64,000 nt of DNA from Deltaproteobacteria bacterium UBA5205 (GCA_002412715.1 DHVP01000029.1:99839-163838); one strand, 5' to 3'; counted from the first letter of the stretch, positions 51,681 to 60,486 are shown. The notes: a model not told the origin generated them from the sequence alone. A program made the numbers and translations.

Positions 51681-52688
51681 CTATAATCTTCTATTCGCTG
51701 CCTGGTCGGTTGTTTTGAATTTTGTTTTGAAGTAGTCGATAATGCGGTCCGTAACACCGATCGGTGCGGCTGATCCACTAGAGGATCTGCCCGTCTTTAA
51801 CGATGAGTCGAGAGTGACATCTTCGGCAACTCCCGATTCTTCCTTCATGAGCCTGTCTATCTTCTGCCAGTCCACCTTGTCGGTGACACCTCTCGCCTGG
51901 AGCAGCCTGGCAACATGTTCTTTAAGGGAGCGATGTTTCTTATATACATCGGTACGGACCTCCAAATAGGTCCTGCCGTTTGCCGTCCTGGCGATCTTGA
52001 CGGGTTCATAGATGATCTCCCCCTGCATGTTTATCTCAACGAGGGGGAATAAACGTTCGATATGCTCGCGGAGCATCCTTATACACCCGTGGCTCATGTA
52101 CCGGTAAACGCTTCCGGGCCAGATAGTCTCGTGGATGAGTACGGCCGGAAGGGATGTCTTGATGGCGTATCTGCCGAGCGGATTCTTCGGCCCCGGAGGG
52201 ACGGACTCCTCAACGGGTTTTCCCTTCAAGGCATATTCTATCTGGATCGACTCCGGTACATACCAGGTCGGATCTTTTCTTTTGCCCGTTATGCGAAACT
52301 TGCCCTCCGGTGTCTTCCAGCTGCTGTATTCATTCTCAAATATGGCGCCCAGCCCGACGGGGAGAGCGAGTAATTGTTTTTCCTGGAAGAAATAAAGAGT
52401 CCTGTCGGGTATGTTGACGATGATGCCATTATCGACTATCCTGGGCACGATCTTCCTGGTGTTCAGTTTGAGAATCGCGCCCTCGGTCAGGGGCTCTTTC
52501 TCATTAAGGCCGTTGTCTCTCGCGATATTCTTCCAGAATACGCCATATTTGGCGCCAAGGCGGTAGAGGTTGTCGCCTTTTCCGACGGTATGGCTCACAT
52601 CGCCGCCGATGATCATATCGATGGCCAGTGCCTGCCCGCTCCAAAAAAGGCAAAGAAGAAACAACGCCGTTTTCATTGATGTTTTCAT
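51681..52688 (-). CDS. LysM-containing L,D-transpeptidase
   Basis: Periplasmic YkuD-family enzyme forming 3-3 peptidoglycan cross-links or attaching proteins. 335 residues: signal peptide (to about residue 22), LysM-like segment SHTVGKGDNLYRLGAKYGVF, and the YkuD domain (about 90-235) with active-site HETIWPGSVYRYMSHGCIRM, where His and Cys are catalytic. The C-terminal 100 residues are charged and not assigned. A penicillin-insensitive cross-linker is of interest given the inactive FtsI-like protein. Confidence 0.9.
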   Translation of the reverse strand: MKTSMKTALFLLCLFWSGQALAIDMIIGGDVSHTVGKGDNLYRLGAKYGVFWKNIARDNGLNEKEPLTEGAILKLNTRKIVPRIVDNGIIVNIPDRTLYFFQEKQLLALPVGLGAIFENEYSSWKTPEGKFRITGKRKDPTWYVPESIQIEYALKGKPVEESVPPGPKNPLGRYAIKTSLPAVLIHETIWPGSVYRYMSHGCIRMLREHIERLFPLVEINMQGEIIYEPVKIARTANGRTYLEVRTDVYKKHRSLKEHVARLLQARGVTDKVDWQKIDRLMKEESGVAEDVTLDSSLKTGRSSSGSAAPIGVTDRIIDYFKTKFKTTDQAANRRL

Positions 52689-52764
52689 ACGTATGACAGG
52701 AGCCTATTCTATTATACATCCGTCAAATTGACAACAGAAAAAGTGAAAATGGCAGACTCGTGAC

Positions 52765-53481
52765 ATGAACATTTTTCTTGAAACACACCTTGGGTCATGC
52801 ATTAATTTAAGCATGGCACGCGCTGTGGACCAGTTGTTCCCCGGTCAATTCTTCATGCTTGGGATCATCCACCGGGACAGACGGAACGATCAGCTCCTCG
52901 CGGAGTGGATCGGAAAGTTAAGGCCCGAGGTGATCACCCTGGAACTCTCGCCGTATGGGCTTGAATTCCGTCGGTCACTGGGAGAGGTCTATCGCAGGAA
53001 GATCGATGACATATGCGACTGTCTGCGCCTGGAAGGGCACACGTGTCTGCCCTCGGAACTCGAAGACCTTTACTCGTACGTTGAAATTCCCCGGGAATAC
53101 GAGATTGCCGCCGATTACTGCAGGCGCACTAATGCCTGCCTTTATCCCGTGGACATGGACCTGTTCTCGTTCATGAAGCTTCGGGAGATCGACGAATTGA
53201 TCAGCAGGGAGAACATACGAAAAAACCTGTCCGAAAGGGAACGAAGGGGCGGGTCGTCGGAGGAGGTCCTTGCCGGCCTTTATTTCCGGTCGGGAGTCAC
53301 CGCTTTTTCGTACAGCGAGGAAATGGTGCTTCGGGACAGGTTCATGTGCCATGGAATAGACCTCCTCATGAAACGCCTCTGCGACAAAAGATTTCTCCAT
53401 ATTGCCGGTTGGCAGCATCTCAAAGACCCTCTTAACCTTTATGCTCAATTCCATCCCGTGAAGATATTTCCTTATGATTAA
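52765..53481 (+). CDS. TraB/PrgY-like protein of unknown function
   Basis: 238 residues, no signal peptide. FFMLGIIHRDRRN near residue 29, RPEVITLELSPYGLEFR near residue 53 and a closing FLHIAGWQHLKDP recall the TraB/PrgY/TIKI superfamily pattern (GxxH..., ELD/R, GxxHl), some of whose members are metalloproteases. The match is weak and the canonical GTAHxS is altered. It overlaps the HAD gene by eight bases, so the two probably act together. Confidence 0.45.
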   Translation: MNIFLETHLGSCINLSMARAVDQLFPGQFFMLGIIHRDRRNDQLLAEWIGKLRPEVITLELSPYGLEFRRSLGEVYRRKIDDICDCLRLEGHTCLPSELEDLYSYVEIPREYEIAADYCRRTNACLYPVDMDLFSFMKLREIDELISRENIRKNLSERERRGGSSEEVLAGLYFRSGVTAFSYSEEMVLRDRFMCHGIDLLMKRLCDKRFLHIAGWQHLKDPLNLYAQFHPVKIFPYD

Positions 53482-54091
53482 GCTCTTTGTTTTTGACCTG
53501 GGGAATGTTATCCTCCCCTTCGAGCACCACCAGATCGCCGTCAAACTCCATGAAGCGTCGCTCATTAAGGACCGTTTTACGCCCGACGATATCTTCCGGT
53601 ATCTCTTCGACCACCAAAAGGGTTTTGTGAACGCTTACGAAGAGGGCTTGATTTCGTCCAGGGATTTTTTTAAGAAGCTTAAAGAAAGGTACAAGCTGGA
53701 GCTTGAACCAGAGGATTTCAAGGAAATCTGGAACGATATATTCGAAGAAGACGCGGGGGTGAGCGAAATCATCCTTTATCTCAAGGAAAAAGGATACCCG
53801 ATCTTTCTCCTCAGTAATACCAATGAACTTCATTTTTCCTATGTCATGGAGAGATATCCCATAATACACCATTTCGATGAATGGATACTCTCTTTTGAGG
53901 TCGGCGCAAAAAAGCCCCAGGAAAAGATCTATGACGTGATATTTGAGAGAAGGTCTCTGGAGCGGCACGAGGTGCTCTATATCGATGACATCCCCGACTA
54001 TATCAGGGCAGCCGCCGGGTACGGCATCCCCGGCATAGTCTTCAGAGAGGCTGCCGATATCTGGAAGGTGATACGCGAGAATTGTGTGTAG
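53474..54091 (+). CDS. HAD-superfamily phosphatase (YihX-like)
   Basis: 205 residues. FVFDLGNVILPFE is motif I, with the second Asp replaced by Gly-Asn as in YihX-type sugar-phosphate phosphatases. LLSNTNELHF is motif II, KKPQEKIYDVI motif III and LYIDDIPDYI motif IV. The nucleophile Asp is present at residue 8. Substrate unknown; a sugar or nucleotide monophosphate is likely by family. Confidence 0.8.
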   Translation: MIKLFVFDLGNVILPFEHHQIAVKLHEASLIKDRFTPDDIFRYLFDHQKGFVNAYEEGLISSRDFFKKLKERYKLELEPEDFKEIWNDIFEEDAGVSEIILYLKEKGYPIFLLSNTNELHFSYVMERYPIIHHFDEWILSFEVGAKKPQEKIYDVIFERRSLERHEVLYIDDIPDYIRAAAGYGIPGIVFREAADIWKVIRENCV

Positions 54092-54093
54092 AA

Positions 54094-54179
54094 GAGAGGT
54101 CAGGGGTGATGGGTAATAGGTGATAGGACAGAAATGATGCTTTTCTTCATCACCCATGACCTTTTCCCAATCACCTCTC
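54094..54179. repeat. Inverted repeat downstream of the HAD gene, terminator-like
   Basis: Outer arms GAGAGGT/ACCTCTC and an inner 14-bp stem (GGTCAGGGGTGATG with its partner, one mismatch) fold the 100-base gap before lgt into a large hairpin followed by TTTTT. The word GGGTGATGGGT also appears near 33150. Confidence 0.6.
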
Positions 54180-54196
54180 GTTTTTAAGGAGAACTT

Positions 54197-55003
54197 ATGC
54201 TTCCCTTTCCCCATATAGACCCCGTTATCTTCAGAATCGGGCCTTTGGCCATGCGATGGTACGGGCTTATGTACATTCTGGGCTTTCTGGCCGGCTACGG
54301 TCTGACTGTTTATCAATTGAGGGGTAACCGGAAGCCCGGTATATCCCGGGAAGCGGTGGACGATCTTTTCTTCTACCTTATTATAGGTCTCATAGTCGGT
54401 GCCCGCCTGGGATATGCGATTTTCTACAATTTTGGGTTCTACATAGAAAACCCCCTTGAGGTATTCATGGTGTGGCACGGGGGCATGTCTTTCCACGGCG
54501 GCCTCGCCGGCGCCTTTATTGCCGGCGCCGTTATTATCATTAAGAAGAAGCTACCCTTTCGCGCCACCATGGACCTGGTCATTCCCACCGCACCTGTGGG
54601 AATCTGCCTCGGCCGGATCGGGAATTTCATCAATGGCGAACTCTTCGGCAAGCCGGCGGATGTTCCCTGGGCCATGGTCTTCCCGCAGGGCGGCCCGGTG
54701 CCGCGTCATCCCTCGCAGCTGTACGAAGCGTTCTTCGAGGGTCTTCTCCTTTTTGTAATTTTATGGTTCTACAAGGACAGAAAGAAAAGGGACGGCGACG
54801 TTTTTGCGATGTTCCTTATTCTCTATGGATTGTTCAGGACCTTCTGCGAATTCTTCAGACTTCCGGATACACAACTGGGGGCCGTCCTCGGCCCCTTCAG
54901 CATGGGCCAGGTCCTGAGCCTGATAATGGTCCTCGTGGGCGCAAGCCTCAAGTTTTTAGTCCTGCCGTGGGTTGAACAGTTGCGGGGCCGACCGAAAACG
55001 TAG
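54197..55003 (+). CDS. lgt: Prolipoprotein diacylglyceryl transferase
   Basis: Inner-membrane enzyme that lipidates the lipobox cysteine of prolipoproteins. 268 residues, about seven membrane helices; MRWYGLMYILGFLAGYG, YNFGFYIENPLEVFMVWHGG, MSFHGGLAGA and the signature RIGNFINGELFGKPADVPW are present. AAGGAG precedes the ATG. Confidence 0.95.
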   Translation: MLPFPHIDPVIFRIGPLAMRWYGLMYILGFLAGYGLTVYQLRGNRKPGISREAVDDLFFYLIIGLIVGARLGYAIFYNFGFYIENPLEVFMVWHGGMSFHGGLAGAFIAGAVIIIKKKLPFRATMDLVIPTAPVGICLGRIGNFINGELFGKPADVPWAMVFPQGGPVPRHPSQLYEAFFEGLLLFVILWFYKDRKKRDGDVFAMFLILYGLFRTFCEFFRLPDTQLGAVLGPFSMGQVLSLIMVLVGASLKFLVLPWVEQLRGRPKT

Positions 55004-55055
55004 GAGACTGTCTCGCGCGCTCCCGCCTTTCGGCGGGAGAAAAATAACAAAAAAC

Positions 55056-55103
55056 AAATTATAAGTCCTATAAGTCGTATAAGTCCTATAGGACCTATAA
55101 TTT
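55056..55103. repeat. Intergenic palindrome, TATAAGTC family, copy 2
   Basis: 17-base arms (AAATTATAAGTCCTATA with its partner, one mismatch) around a 14-base loop. It shares the exact word TATAAGTCGTATAAG with 31395-31431, and like that copy follows a CCGCC/GGCGG hairpin (here 55021-55038). Confidence 0.7.
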
Positions 55104-55209
55104 TTCTCGGATCAGCACGCTCATTACTTGATCCCGGTTGGAAATTCTAACCAGTGTTCTCTGTGAGCTCGAGTCCCGTCTGTGACGGGGCGGGCGCGAG
55201 ACAGAGCTG

Positions 55210-55794
55210 TTACAGCACCTCCACCAAACCCGTGTCGATGTCGTAATACGCCGGGACGACCGCTATCTTTCCTTCCTGCGCCATCTTCTGAAGAATAGGT
55301 TTCGACGACGCGATGGCGGCCGCGACGAGTTTTGCGTTTTCCTTTATGGCGTTGTCGACGAGGTCGCCGGGCCTGCCTTTTGCGAGCTCGAGGGCGGGGG
55401 CGATCAGTTTCACGATGCTGCCGATATGGCCGTGGGCATCGCCTCCCATCGCTGTCGCCGTAACAGCGCCGCATTTGGCGTGGCCAAGGACGACGACCAG
55501 GCGCGTGGCGAGGTGGTCGACGGCATACTCGATGCTCCCGAGCGCCGTATCGTCAACGATGTTTCCGGCAAGCCTGATGACGAAGAGATCACCGATCCCC
55601 TGATCGAAGAGGATCTCGGGGGGGATGCGGGAATCGGAGCATCCGACGATGACCGCGAAGGGCTTCTGGCCGGCCCTTACCTCATCGCGACGATTTCTAT
55701 CCTGGTTGGGATGGGTCTGTTTCATCGCGGCAAACCGCTTGTTTCCGGCAAGAAGAGTTTGGAGAGCCTGATCGATCCCGGAATCCTTCATCAT
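55210..55794 (-). CDS. Beta-class carbonic anhydrase
   Basis: Zinc enzyme interconverting CO2 and bicarbonate. 194 residues: zinc ligands in VGCSDSRIPPE (Cys) and LGHAKCGAV (His and Cys), with the catalytic Asp-Arg pair in CSDSR. FVIRLAGNIVDD is also typical. Clear family match; it is divergent from acs. Confidence 0.93.
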   Translation of the reverse strand: MMKDSGIDQALQTLLAGNKRFAAMKQTHPNQDRNRRDEVRAGQKPFAVIVGCSDSRIPPEILFDQGIGDLFVIRLAGNIVDDTALGSIEYAVDHLATRLVVVLGHAKCGAVTATAMGGDAHGHIGSIVKLIAPALELAKGRPGDLVDNAIKENAKLVAAAIASSKPILQKMAQEGKIAVVPAYYDIDTGLVEVL

Positions 55795-55926
55795 AAATAA
55801 TTCCCCCTGATTGTATTTTTTAAAGGTATCATAATGGATTTATTTCGATTCATCAAGTCCTAAACCCGGACCCCTGCCCGGCAGCCGTTGGGCCACAAGT
55901 ATTGTGAAAAGATTAACAAAATTTTG

Positions 55927-55955
55927 TTGACATCCCCACCCCGCCCGTTTAAAAT
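55927..55955 (+). promoter_or_regulatory. Sigma-70 promoter of acs
   Basis: TTGACA (55927-55932), 17-base spacer, TAAAAT (55950-55955). The predicted start is about 55962, giving a 75-base leader that contains the tandem repeats below. Confidence 0.8.
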
Positions 55956-55967
55956 AGTCTGTTCCAC

Positions 55968-56007
55968 AAGCTAAATACGGGTAGCTTAAGCTGAATACGG
56001 ACAGCTT
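55968..56007 (+). repeat. Tandem 20-bp hairpin repeats in the acs leader
   Basis: Two adjacent 20-bp units, AAGCTAAATACGGGTAGCTT and AAGCTGAATACGGACAGCTT, differ at three positions. Each begins with AAGCT and ends with AGCTT, so each can fold into a small hairpin or bind a dimeric regulator. They lie between the promoter and the AAGGAGG site. Confidence 0.75.
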
Positions 56008-56036
56008 CATTTCTAAACTCAATAAGGAGGTTATGT

Positions 56037-58025
56037 ATGGCAGACGCAACAGAAGAAACCAGGTTGTATCCCCCATCGAAGGAATTTGTCGATCAGGCAT
56101 ATGTAAAAAGCCGCGACGAATACGAAAAGATGTGGAAACAGTCGATTCAGGACCCCGAAACCTTTTGGGGCGGCATCGCGAAAGAGCTTCACTGGTTCAA
56201 ACCCTGGCTGAAGGTCAACAGGGAAGAATTTGCGAAGGGCGAAGTCGAGTGGTTCATCGGCGGCAAAACAAACATCTCTTACAACTGCCTTGACTATCAG
56301 GTCGAGAAGGGTAAGGGAGACAAAGTCGCCATCTTGTTCCAGGGCGAGCCGGAAGACGATGTTGTAAAACTCACCTACAAAGAAATGCTTTCCATGGTTT
56401 CCAAATTCGCCAACGTATTAAAGAAAAAGGGCGTCCGCAAGGGCGACAGGATCGCCATCTACCTGCCCATGATCTGGCAGCTTCCCGTTGTCATGCTTGC
56501 ATGCGCAAGGATTGGCGCTGTCCATACGATCGTTTTCGGCGGTTTCTCCGCTGAGGCACTCCGCGACAGGATCCTCGACGCCGGCGCAAAACTGCTCATC
56601 ACCACGAACGGCTACTGGCGTTCGGGCAAGAACGTCAGCTCAAAGGCAAACGCTGACATCGCCTGCGACCTCTGTGCGGCACAGGGTCACACGGTAGATA
56701 AGGTTGTCGTCGTAAAGAGACTCGAGAAGTTTGAAGTACCGATGAAAGCTGGCAGGGACACCTGGTTTGAGGACGAAGTCGCAGCGGCAGACATCACCGA
56801 TAACTGCCCGGCCGAGATGATGGACGCGGAAGATCCGCTGTTTATCCTCTATACCTCGGGTTCAACAGGCAAGCCGAAGGGAGTGCTCCACACCGTCGGC
56901 GGCTACATGGTCTTTGCATATTCAACATTTAAATACATATTCGATTACAAAGACAAAGACGTTTTCTTCTGCACCGCCGACATCGGCTGGGTAACCGGTC
57001 ACACCTATATCGTCTACGGACCGATGTGCAACGGCGCCACCTCGATTGTTTTCGAGTCAGTCCCGACATTCCCGAACCCTGACAGGTTCTGGCAGATCGT
57101 CGAGAAATTCAAAGTCAGCACCTTCTACACCGCTCCGACAGCCATCAGAGCACTCATGAAAGAAGGCGAGAAATGGCCGCAGGGCAGGAACCTGTCCTCA
57201 CTGAGACTCCTCGGTTCCGTCGGCGAGCCGATCAACCCCGAGGCGTGGCTCTGGTACCATAAATACATCGGTTCTGAAAAATGCCCCATCGCAGATACCT
57301 GGTGGCAGACGGAGACAGGCGGCATCCTCATCACCTCCCTCCCTGGCGCATGGCCGGGAAAACCGGGTTACGCAACACTTCCGTTCTTTGGTGTTGACGC
57401 CCGCGCACTTCAGTCAAGGGCCGACGCGAAGCAGCCTGCAGTTGACGCGCCCGTGAATGAGCAGGGCGAACTCTGCATCGGCAGGTCATGGCCCGGCATG
57501 ATGAGGGGCGTTTTCGGCGAACCTGAAAGGTTCTTCAATACCTACTTTGTCCAGCAGCCCGGTTTCTACTTCTCCGGTGACGGTGCATTAAAGGACGAAA
57601 ACGGCTACTTCAGGCTGATGGGCCGTATCGACGACGTCGTTAACGTATCAGGTCACAGGATGGGAACTGCAGAAGTTGAGGCAGCTCTCAACTCATTCAA
57701 CACAGCGGTTGCGGAATCCGCCGTTGTCGGTTTCCCGCATGAAGTCAAGGGCGAAGACCTCTATGCATACGTCATTCTGAAAACAGGCGTAGAGGGAAGC
57801 GATGCCTTGAAAAAAGAGCTCGTTGCCCACGTAAGGAAAGAGATCGGCCCCATCGCATCACCGGGCAAGATCCAGTTCGTACCCGGTCTGCCGAAGACAC
57901 GTTCCGGCAAGATCATGAGAAGGATCCTGAGAAAGGTCGCATCCGGCGAGATCGATCAGCTCGGCGATACCACGACGCTGGCAGATCCGTCAGTTGTCGA
58001 CGAGATCGTAAAGGGCAGACAGTAA
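56037..58025 (+). CDS. acs: Acetyl-CoA synthetase (AMP-forming)
   Basis: Converts acetate, CoA and ATP to acetyl-CoA, AMP and PPi. 662 residues: N-terminal AYVKSRDEYEKMWKQSIQDP, AMP-binding signature LYTSGSTGKPKGVLHTVGGY, ADTWWQTETGGILITSLPGA and the C-terminal LPKTRSGKIMRRILRK. The Lys in that last motif is catalytic and the usual target of regulatory acetylation. A GNAT-fused protein at 16316-19018 could be such an acetylase. Strong promoter and AAGGAGG site suggest high expression. Confidence 0.96.
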   Translation: MADATEETRLYPPSKEFVDQAYVKSRDEYEKMWKQSIQDPETFWGGIAKELHWFKPWLKVNREEFAKGEVEWFIGGKTNISYNCLDYQVEKGKGDKVAILFQGEPEDDVVKLTYKEMLSMVSKFANVLKKKGVRKGDRIAIYLPMIWQLPVVMLACARIGAVHTIVFGGFSAEALRDRILDAGAKLLITTNGYWRSGKNVSSKANADIACDLCAAQGHTVDKVVVVKRLEKFEVPMKAGRDTWFEDEVAAADITDNCPAEMMDAEDPLFILYTSGSTGKPKGVLHTVGGYMVFAYSTFKYIFDYKDKDVFFCTADIGWVTGHTYIVYGPMCNGATSIVFESVPTFPNPDRFWQIVEKFKVSTFYTAPTAIRALMKEGEKWPQGRNLSSLRLLGSVGEPINPEAWLWYHKYIGSEKCPIADTWWQTETGGILITSLPGAWPGKPGYATLPFFGVDARALQSRADAKQPAVDAPVNEQGELCIGRSWPGMMRGVFGEPERFFNTYFVQQPGFYFSGDGALKDENGYFRLMGRIDDVVNVSGHRMGTAEVEAALNSFNTAVAESAVVGFPHEVKGEDLYAYVILKTGVEGSDALKKELVAHVRKEIGPIASPGKIQFVPGLPKTRSGKIMRRILRKVASGEIDQLGDTTTLADPSVVDEIVKGRQ

Positions 58026-58055
58026 GACCGTTCCGCCTTTTTTGAAAGGCAATGC

Positions 58056-58089
58056 GAGGCCCCCGGGATCATACCCGGGGGCCTCTTTT
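58056..58089 (+). terminator. Terminator of acs
   Basis: A perfect 12-bp stem, GAGGCCCCCGGG with CCCGGGGGCCTC, around a 6-base loop, followed by TTTT. It starts 30 bases after the acs stop. Confidence 0.92.
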
Positions 58090-58102
58090 ATGAGGTCGTT
58101 TC

Positions 58103-59089
58103 ATGAATGATAGGGGTTCTCCATCCGGCGGTTCGGGCTACCGGCTAAGCACAACCGGGGCCTACCACAGGGACGATCTGGATACGCTGGGCTGGGAACT
58201 GACAGTGTGCAATTCCCTTTACCCCGTCGATACCCCGATACGAAGGATTCTCAAGCGCAACGCCTCGTACGGGCATCTCCTTTATGATTATCTCACGCGA
58301 TTCATGCCCCTTGAAAAGATCACATCCGTCCTGGAAATCGGCGGCGGTTACGGCTACCTCATGAAGGATTTTCTGATGAGAAATAGCGGACTAAAACCCT
58401 CGATGCTGGACATCTCTCCCGTACTCCTCCAAAAGCAGCAGGAGACACTCGCCGGCCATGACGTCTCATATGTGCTGGAAGATGCCCTTGAGACGGACCC
58501 GATTATTTTTGGGCGCCATGAACTGGCGATACTGAACGAAAACCTGGGGGATTTTCCCGCCCTCATAGACATTGACCCCGTCATTCTCGAGGAGGCTCCG
58601 CCTTCGGCCGGCGACGCCATAAGAACGAAGGTCCACCGTCTTTTCACTGCCTATGGTCTGGAAAAGCCCGGGGAAGAATTCAACCTGAATATCGGGGCGA
58701 TGGAGATGGTAGAAAGGCTCTGCTCATCCGGGATTCCCTACATTTTCATGGGCGAACACAGTTGTGAGGCAAGGGTCCCCCCGATGCTCGAACCTTATAT
58801 AAGCATCCGGTCCGATGGGAACCCCAGGCGCATTCCGCTTAAGGGGCACGATGAATACACCATAAAATTCTCTTATCTGCAGAGGATAGCCGGGTATCAT
58901 GGATATAAAACCGTGCGCGGCCCCTTTGCGGACTACATCATTCCACTCCTCACGGAGAGACTGAAGGCAACTCTCGCTACCAGGGGTCTTTACAGCGCCG
59001 CCGAAGAGGTGGTCTACCACTTCGTCGGCGACCTATATGAGTATGAGTACCTTATCATGGTCAAAGAAGGGCACGGGATTAAGGGCTGA
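58103..59089 (+). CDS. SAM-dependent methyltransferase-like protein
   Basis: 328 residues. VLEIGGGYGYLMKDFL near residue 78 is a class I methyltransferase motif I, with LKPSMLDISPVLLQKQ as the following acidic strand. The central part (HELAILNENLGDFPALIDI) and the C-terminus resemble MidA/NDUFAF7-type proteins loosely. Substrate unknown. It begins just after the acs terminator and has no strong promoter of its own. Confidence 0.6.
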   Translation: MNDRGSPSGGSGYRLSTTGAYHRDDLDTLGWELTVCNSLYPVDTPIRRILKRNASYGHLLYDYLTRFMPLEKITSVLEIGGGYGYLMKDFLMRNSGLKPSMLDISPVLLQKQQETLAGHDVSYVLEDALETDPIIFGRHELAILNENLGDFPALIDIDPVILEEAPPSAGDAIRTKVHRLFTAYGLEKPGEEFNLNIGAMEMVERLCSSGIPYIFMGEHSCEARVPPMLEPYISIRSDGNPRRIPLKGHDEYTIKFSYLQRIAGYHGYKTVRGPFADYIIPLLTERLKATLATRGLYSAAEEVVYHFVGDLYEYEYLIMVKEGHGIKG

Positions 59090-59130
59090 CTCATCACCCC
59101 CGACTCCTTTCGCCTGAATGCCGATAAAAA

Positions 59131-59156
59131 AAAGAGGCATGTGACCATGCCTCTTT
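59131..59156. terminator. Bidirectional terminator
   Basis: AAAGAGGCATG and CATGCCTCTTT form an 11-bp stem with a 4-base loop, preceded by a run of A and followed by T-rich sequence. It separates the converging methyltransferase-like and MFS genes. Confidence 0.9.
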
Positions 59157-59178
59157 CTGATATTCCTTACTATTGAGA

Positions 59179-60411
59179 TCACTTTTTCGGTGGACGAAGA
59201 AGCGTGAAGGCGACAAAGATGCCTACGATGGATAGGATCAACGTGGGCCAGAAGGCCGCCGTATAGCTTCCGAAGGTGTCTTTTGCCATGCCCGAGATGA
59301 TGCCGCCGACGATGGCTCCGAGGCCGTAGGCGCTGAAAACGACGCCATATTTCTGCGCGTACCCCTCAAGGCCGAAGAAGGATGCCGTACTTGCCGGGCC
59401 GATGGCGAGCCAGCCGCCAAGGGTGAGCCAGAAGCCGCAGAAGGCGATGGCAAAAAGCGCCACCGAACCCTTGCCCGCGCTCAACATCATAAGAGAGGAA
59501 ATACCGATGATCACGAAAGTAACAATGGCTGCATACCTCGGCGTTATCTTGTCTGCAAGGGTGCCGAAAATCGGCCTGCCTATGCCATTAAAGATAGCAA
59601 AGATGGATACAAGAAAAGCTGCGGTGCCCACATCGAGTCCGATGACCTCTCCGCCTACCGTGGCAGAAACGCCTATTGCCATGAGACCTGCCGTGGTGCC
59701 GAAAAGGTAACAGATCCAGAGACCGTAAAAACTCGATGTTTTAACCATGCTGCCCGGGGTGATCGCTGCGGCTGCGCCGCCTGCGGCATGCGGCGGGTTC
59801 CATCCAGCCGGTTTCCATCCAGCCGGGGGGAACTTCATGAACATTGAGAGGACGACTGTCACTACGAGGAATCCGGCGCCCATATAAAGAAAGGTGTTCA
59901 AGGCCCCGGAAGAAGCAATGAGAGCCTTTGCAAGGGGTGCCGTTATGAAAGCAGAGCCGCCAAAGCCGAGGAGCGCCAGGCCGACGGCCAGACCTTTTTT
60001 ATCGGGGAACCACCTGGTGCATACCGAGACAGGCCCCCCATACACAAGGCCGACCCCGGCGCCGCCGATGATGCCGTATGTGATCGAGACCATCGTTATG
60101 CTGCCTGAGAATTTCGCGAGCATCCATCCGAGGCCGACGACGATCCCGCCGATGACCATGACAATACGGGGACCGAGCTTGTCGATGAATCTTCCTGCTA
60201 AAAATGTGAAAACGGCAAAGACTGCGATGAAGACCATGAACGGCATGTTGCCCTGCTTCGCCGTTGCGCTGAAAAGTTTTTCAAGAGGCCCTTTGAAAAC
60301 ACTGTATGCGTAGACTGCCCCGAGGCACAGGTTGATGATCATACCCAGGATTACGTATACCCACCTCCCTGAGTTTGCCGACATACCAAATACTCTTGTG
60401 TTATCGGACAT
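59179..60411 (-). CDS. MFS transporter, oxalate/formate antiporter (OFA) family
   Basis: Carboxylate transporter of 410 residues with 12 membrane segments. NLCLGAVYAYSVFKGPLEKL is the characteristic OFA start, followed by GRFIDKLGPRIVMVIGG, GGAGVGLVYGGPVSVCTRWF and a second-half GRPIFGTLADKITPRYA. A PAGWKPAGWNPP duplication lies in the central loop. The neighbouring acs suggests acetate or another short carboxylate as substrate, which is an inference. Confidence 0.85.
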   Translation of the reverse strand: MSDNTRVFGMSANSGRWVYVILGMIINLCLGAVYAYSVFKGPLEKLFSATAKQGNMPFMVFIAVFAVFTFLAGRFIDKLGPRIVMVIGGIVVGLGWMLAKFSGSITMVSITYGIIGGAGVGLVYGGPVSVCTRWFPDKKGLAVGLALLGFGGSAFITAPLAKALIASSGALNTFLYMGAGFLVVTVVLSMFMKFPPAGWKPAGWNPPHAAGGAAAAITPGSMVKTSSFYGLWICYLFGTTAGLMAIGVSATVGGEVIGLDVGTAAFLVSIFAIFNGIGRPIFGTLADKITPRYAAIVTFVIIGISSLMMLSAGKGSVALFAIAFCGFWLTLGGWLAIGPASTASFFGLEGYAQKYGVVFSAYGLGAIVGGIISGMAKDTFGSYTAAFWPTLILSIVGIFVAFTLLRPPKK

Positions 60412-60457
60412 ATGCGCTACCTCCCCCTTTTTTATATTAGACCGGAATGTTGCAGAA

Positions 60458-60486
60458 AATTATTATACTCACGTCGAAGATGTCAA
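60458..60486 (-). promoter_or_regulatory. Possible promoter of the MFS transporter gene
   Basis: On the minus strand TTGACA (60486-60481) is followed after 17 bases by ATAATT (60463-60458); a better TATAAT is present but only 13 bases away. The leader then contains GGGGGAGG before the ATG at 60411. Between 60490 and 60700 I see only AT-rich sequence and no gene. Confidence 0.4.

Noticed and set aside
53432..54496. 354-codon minus-strand frame opposite the HAD gene and lgt
   Set aside because: Shadow of two genes with clear motifs on the plus strand.
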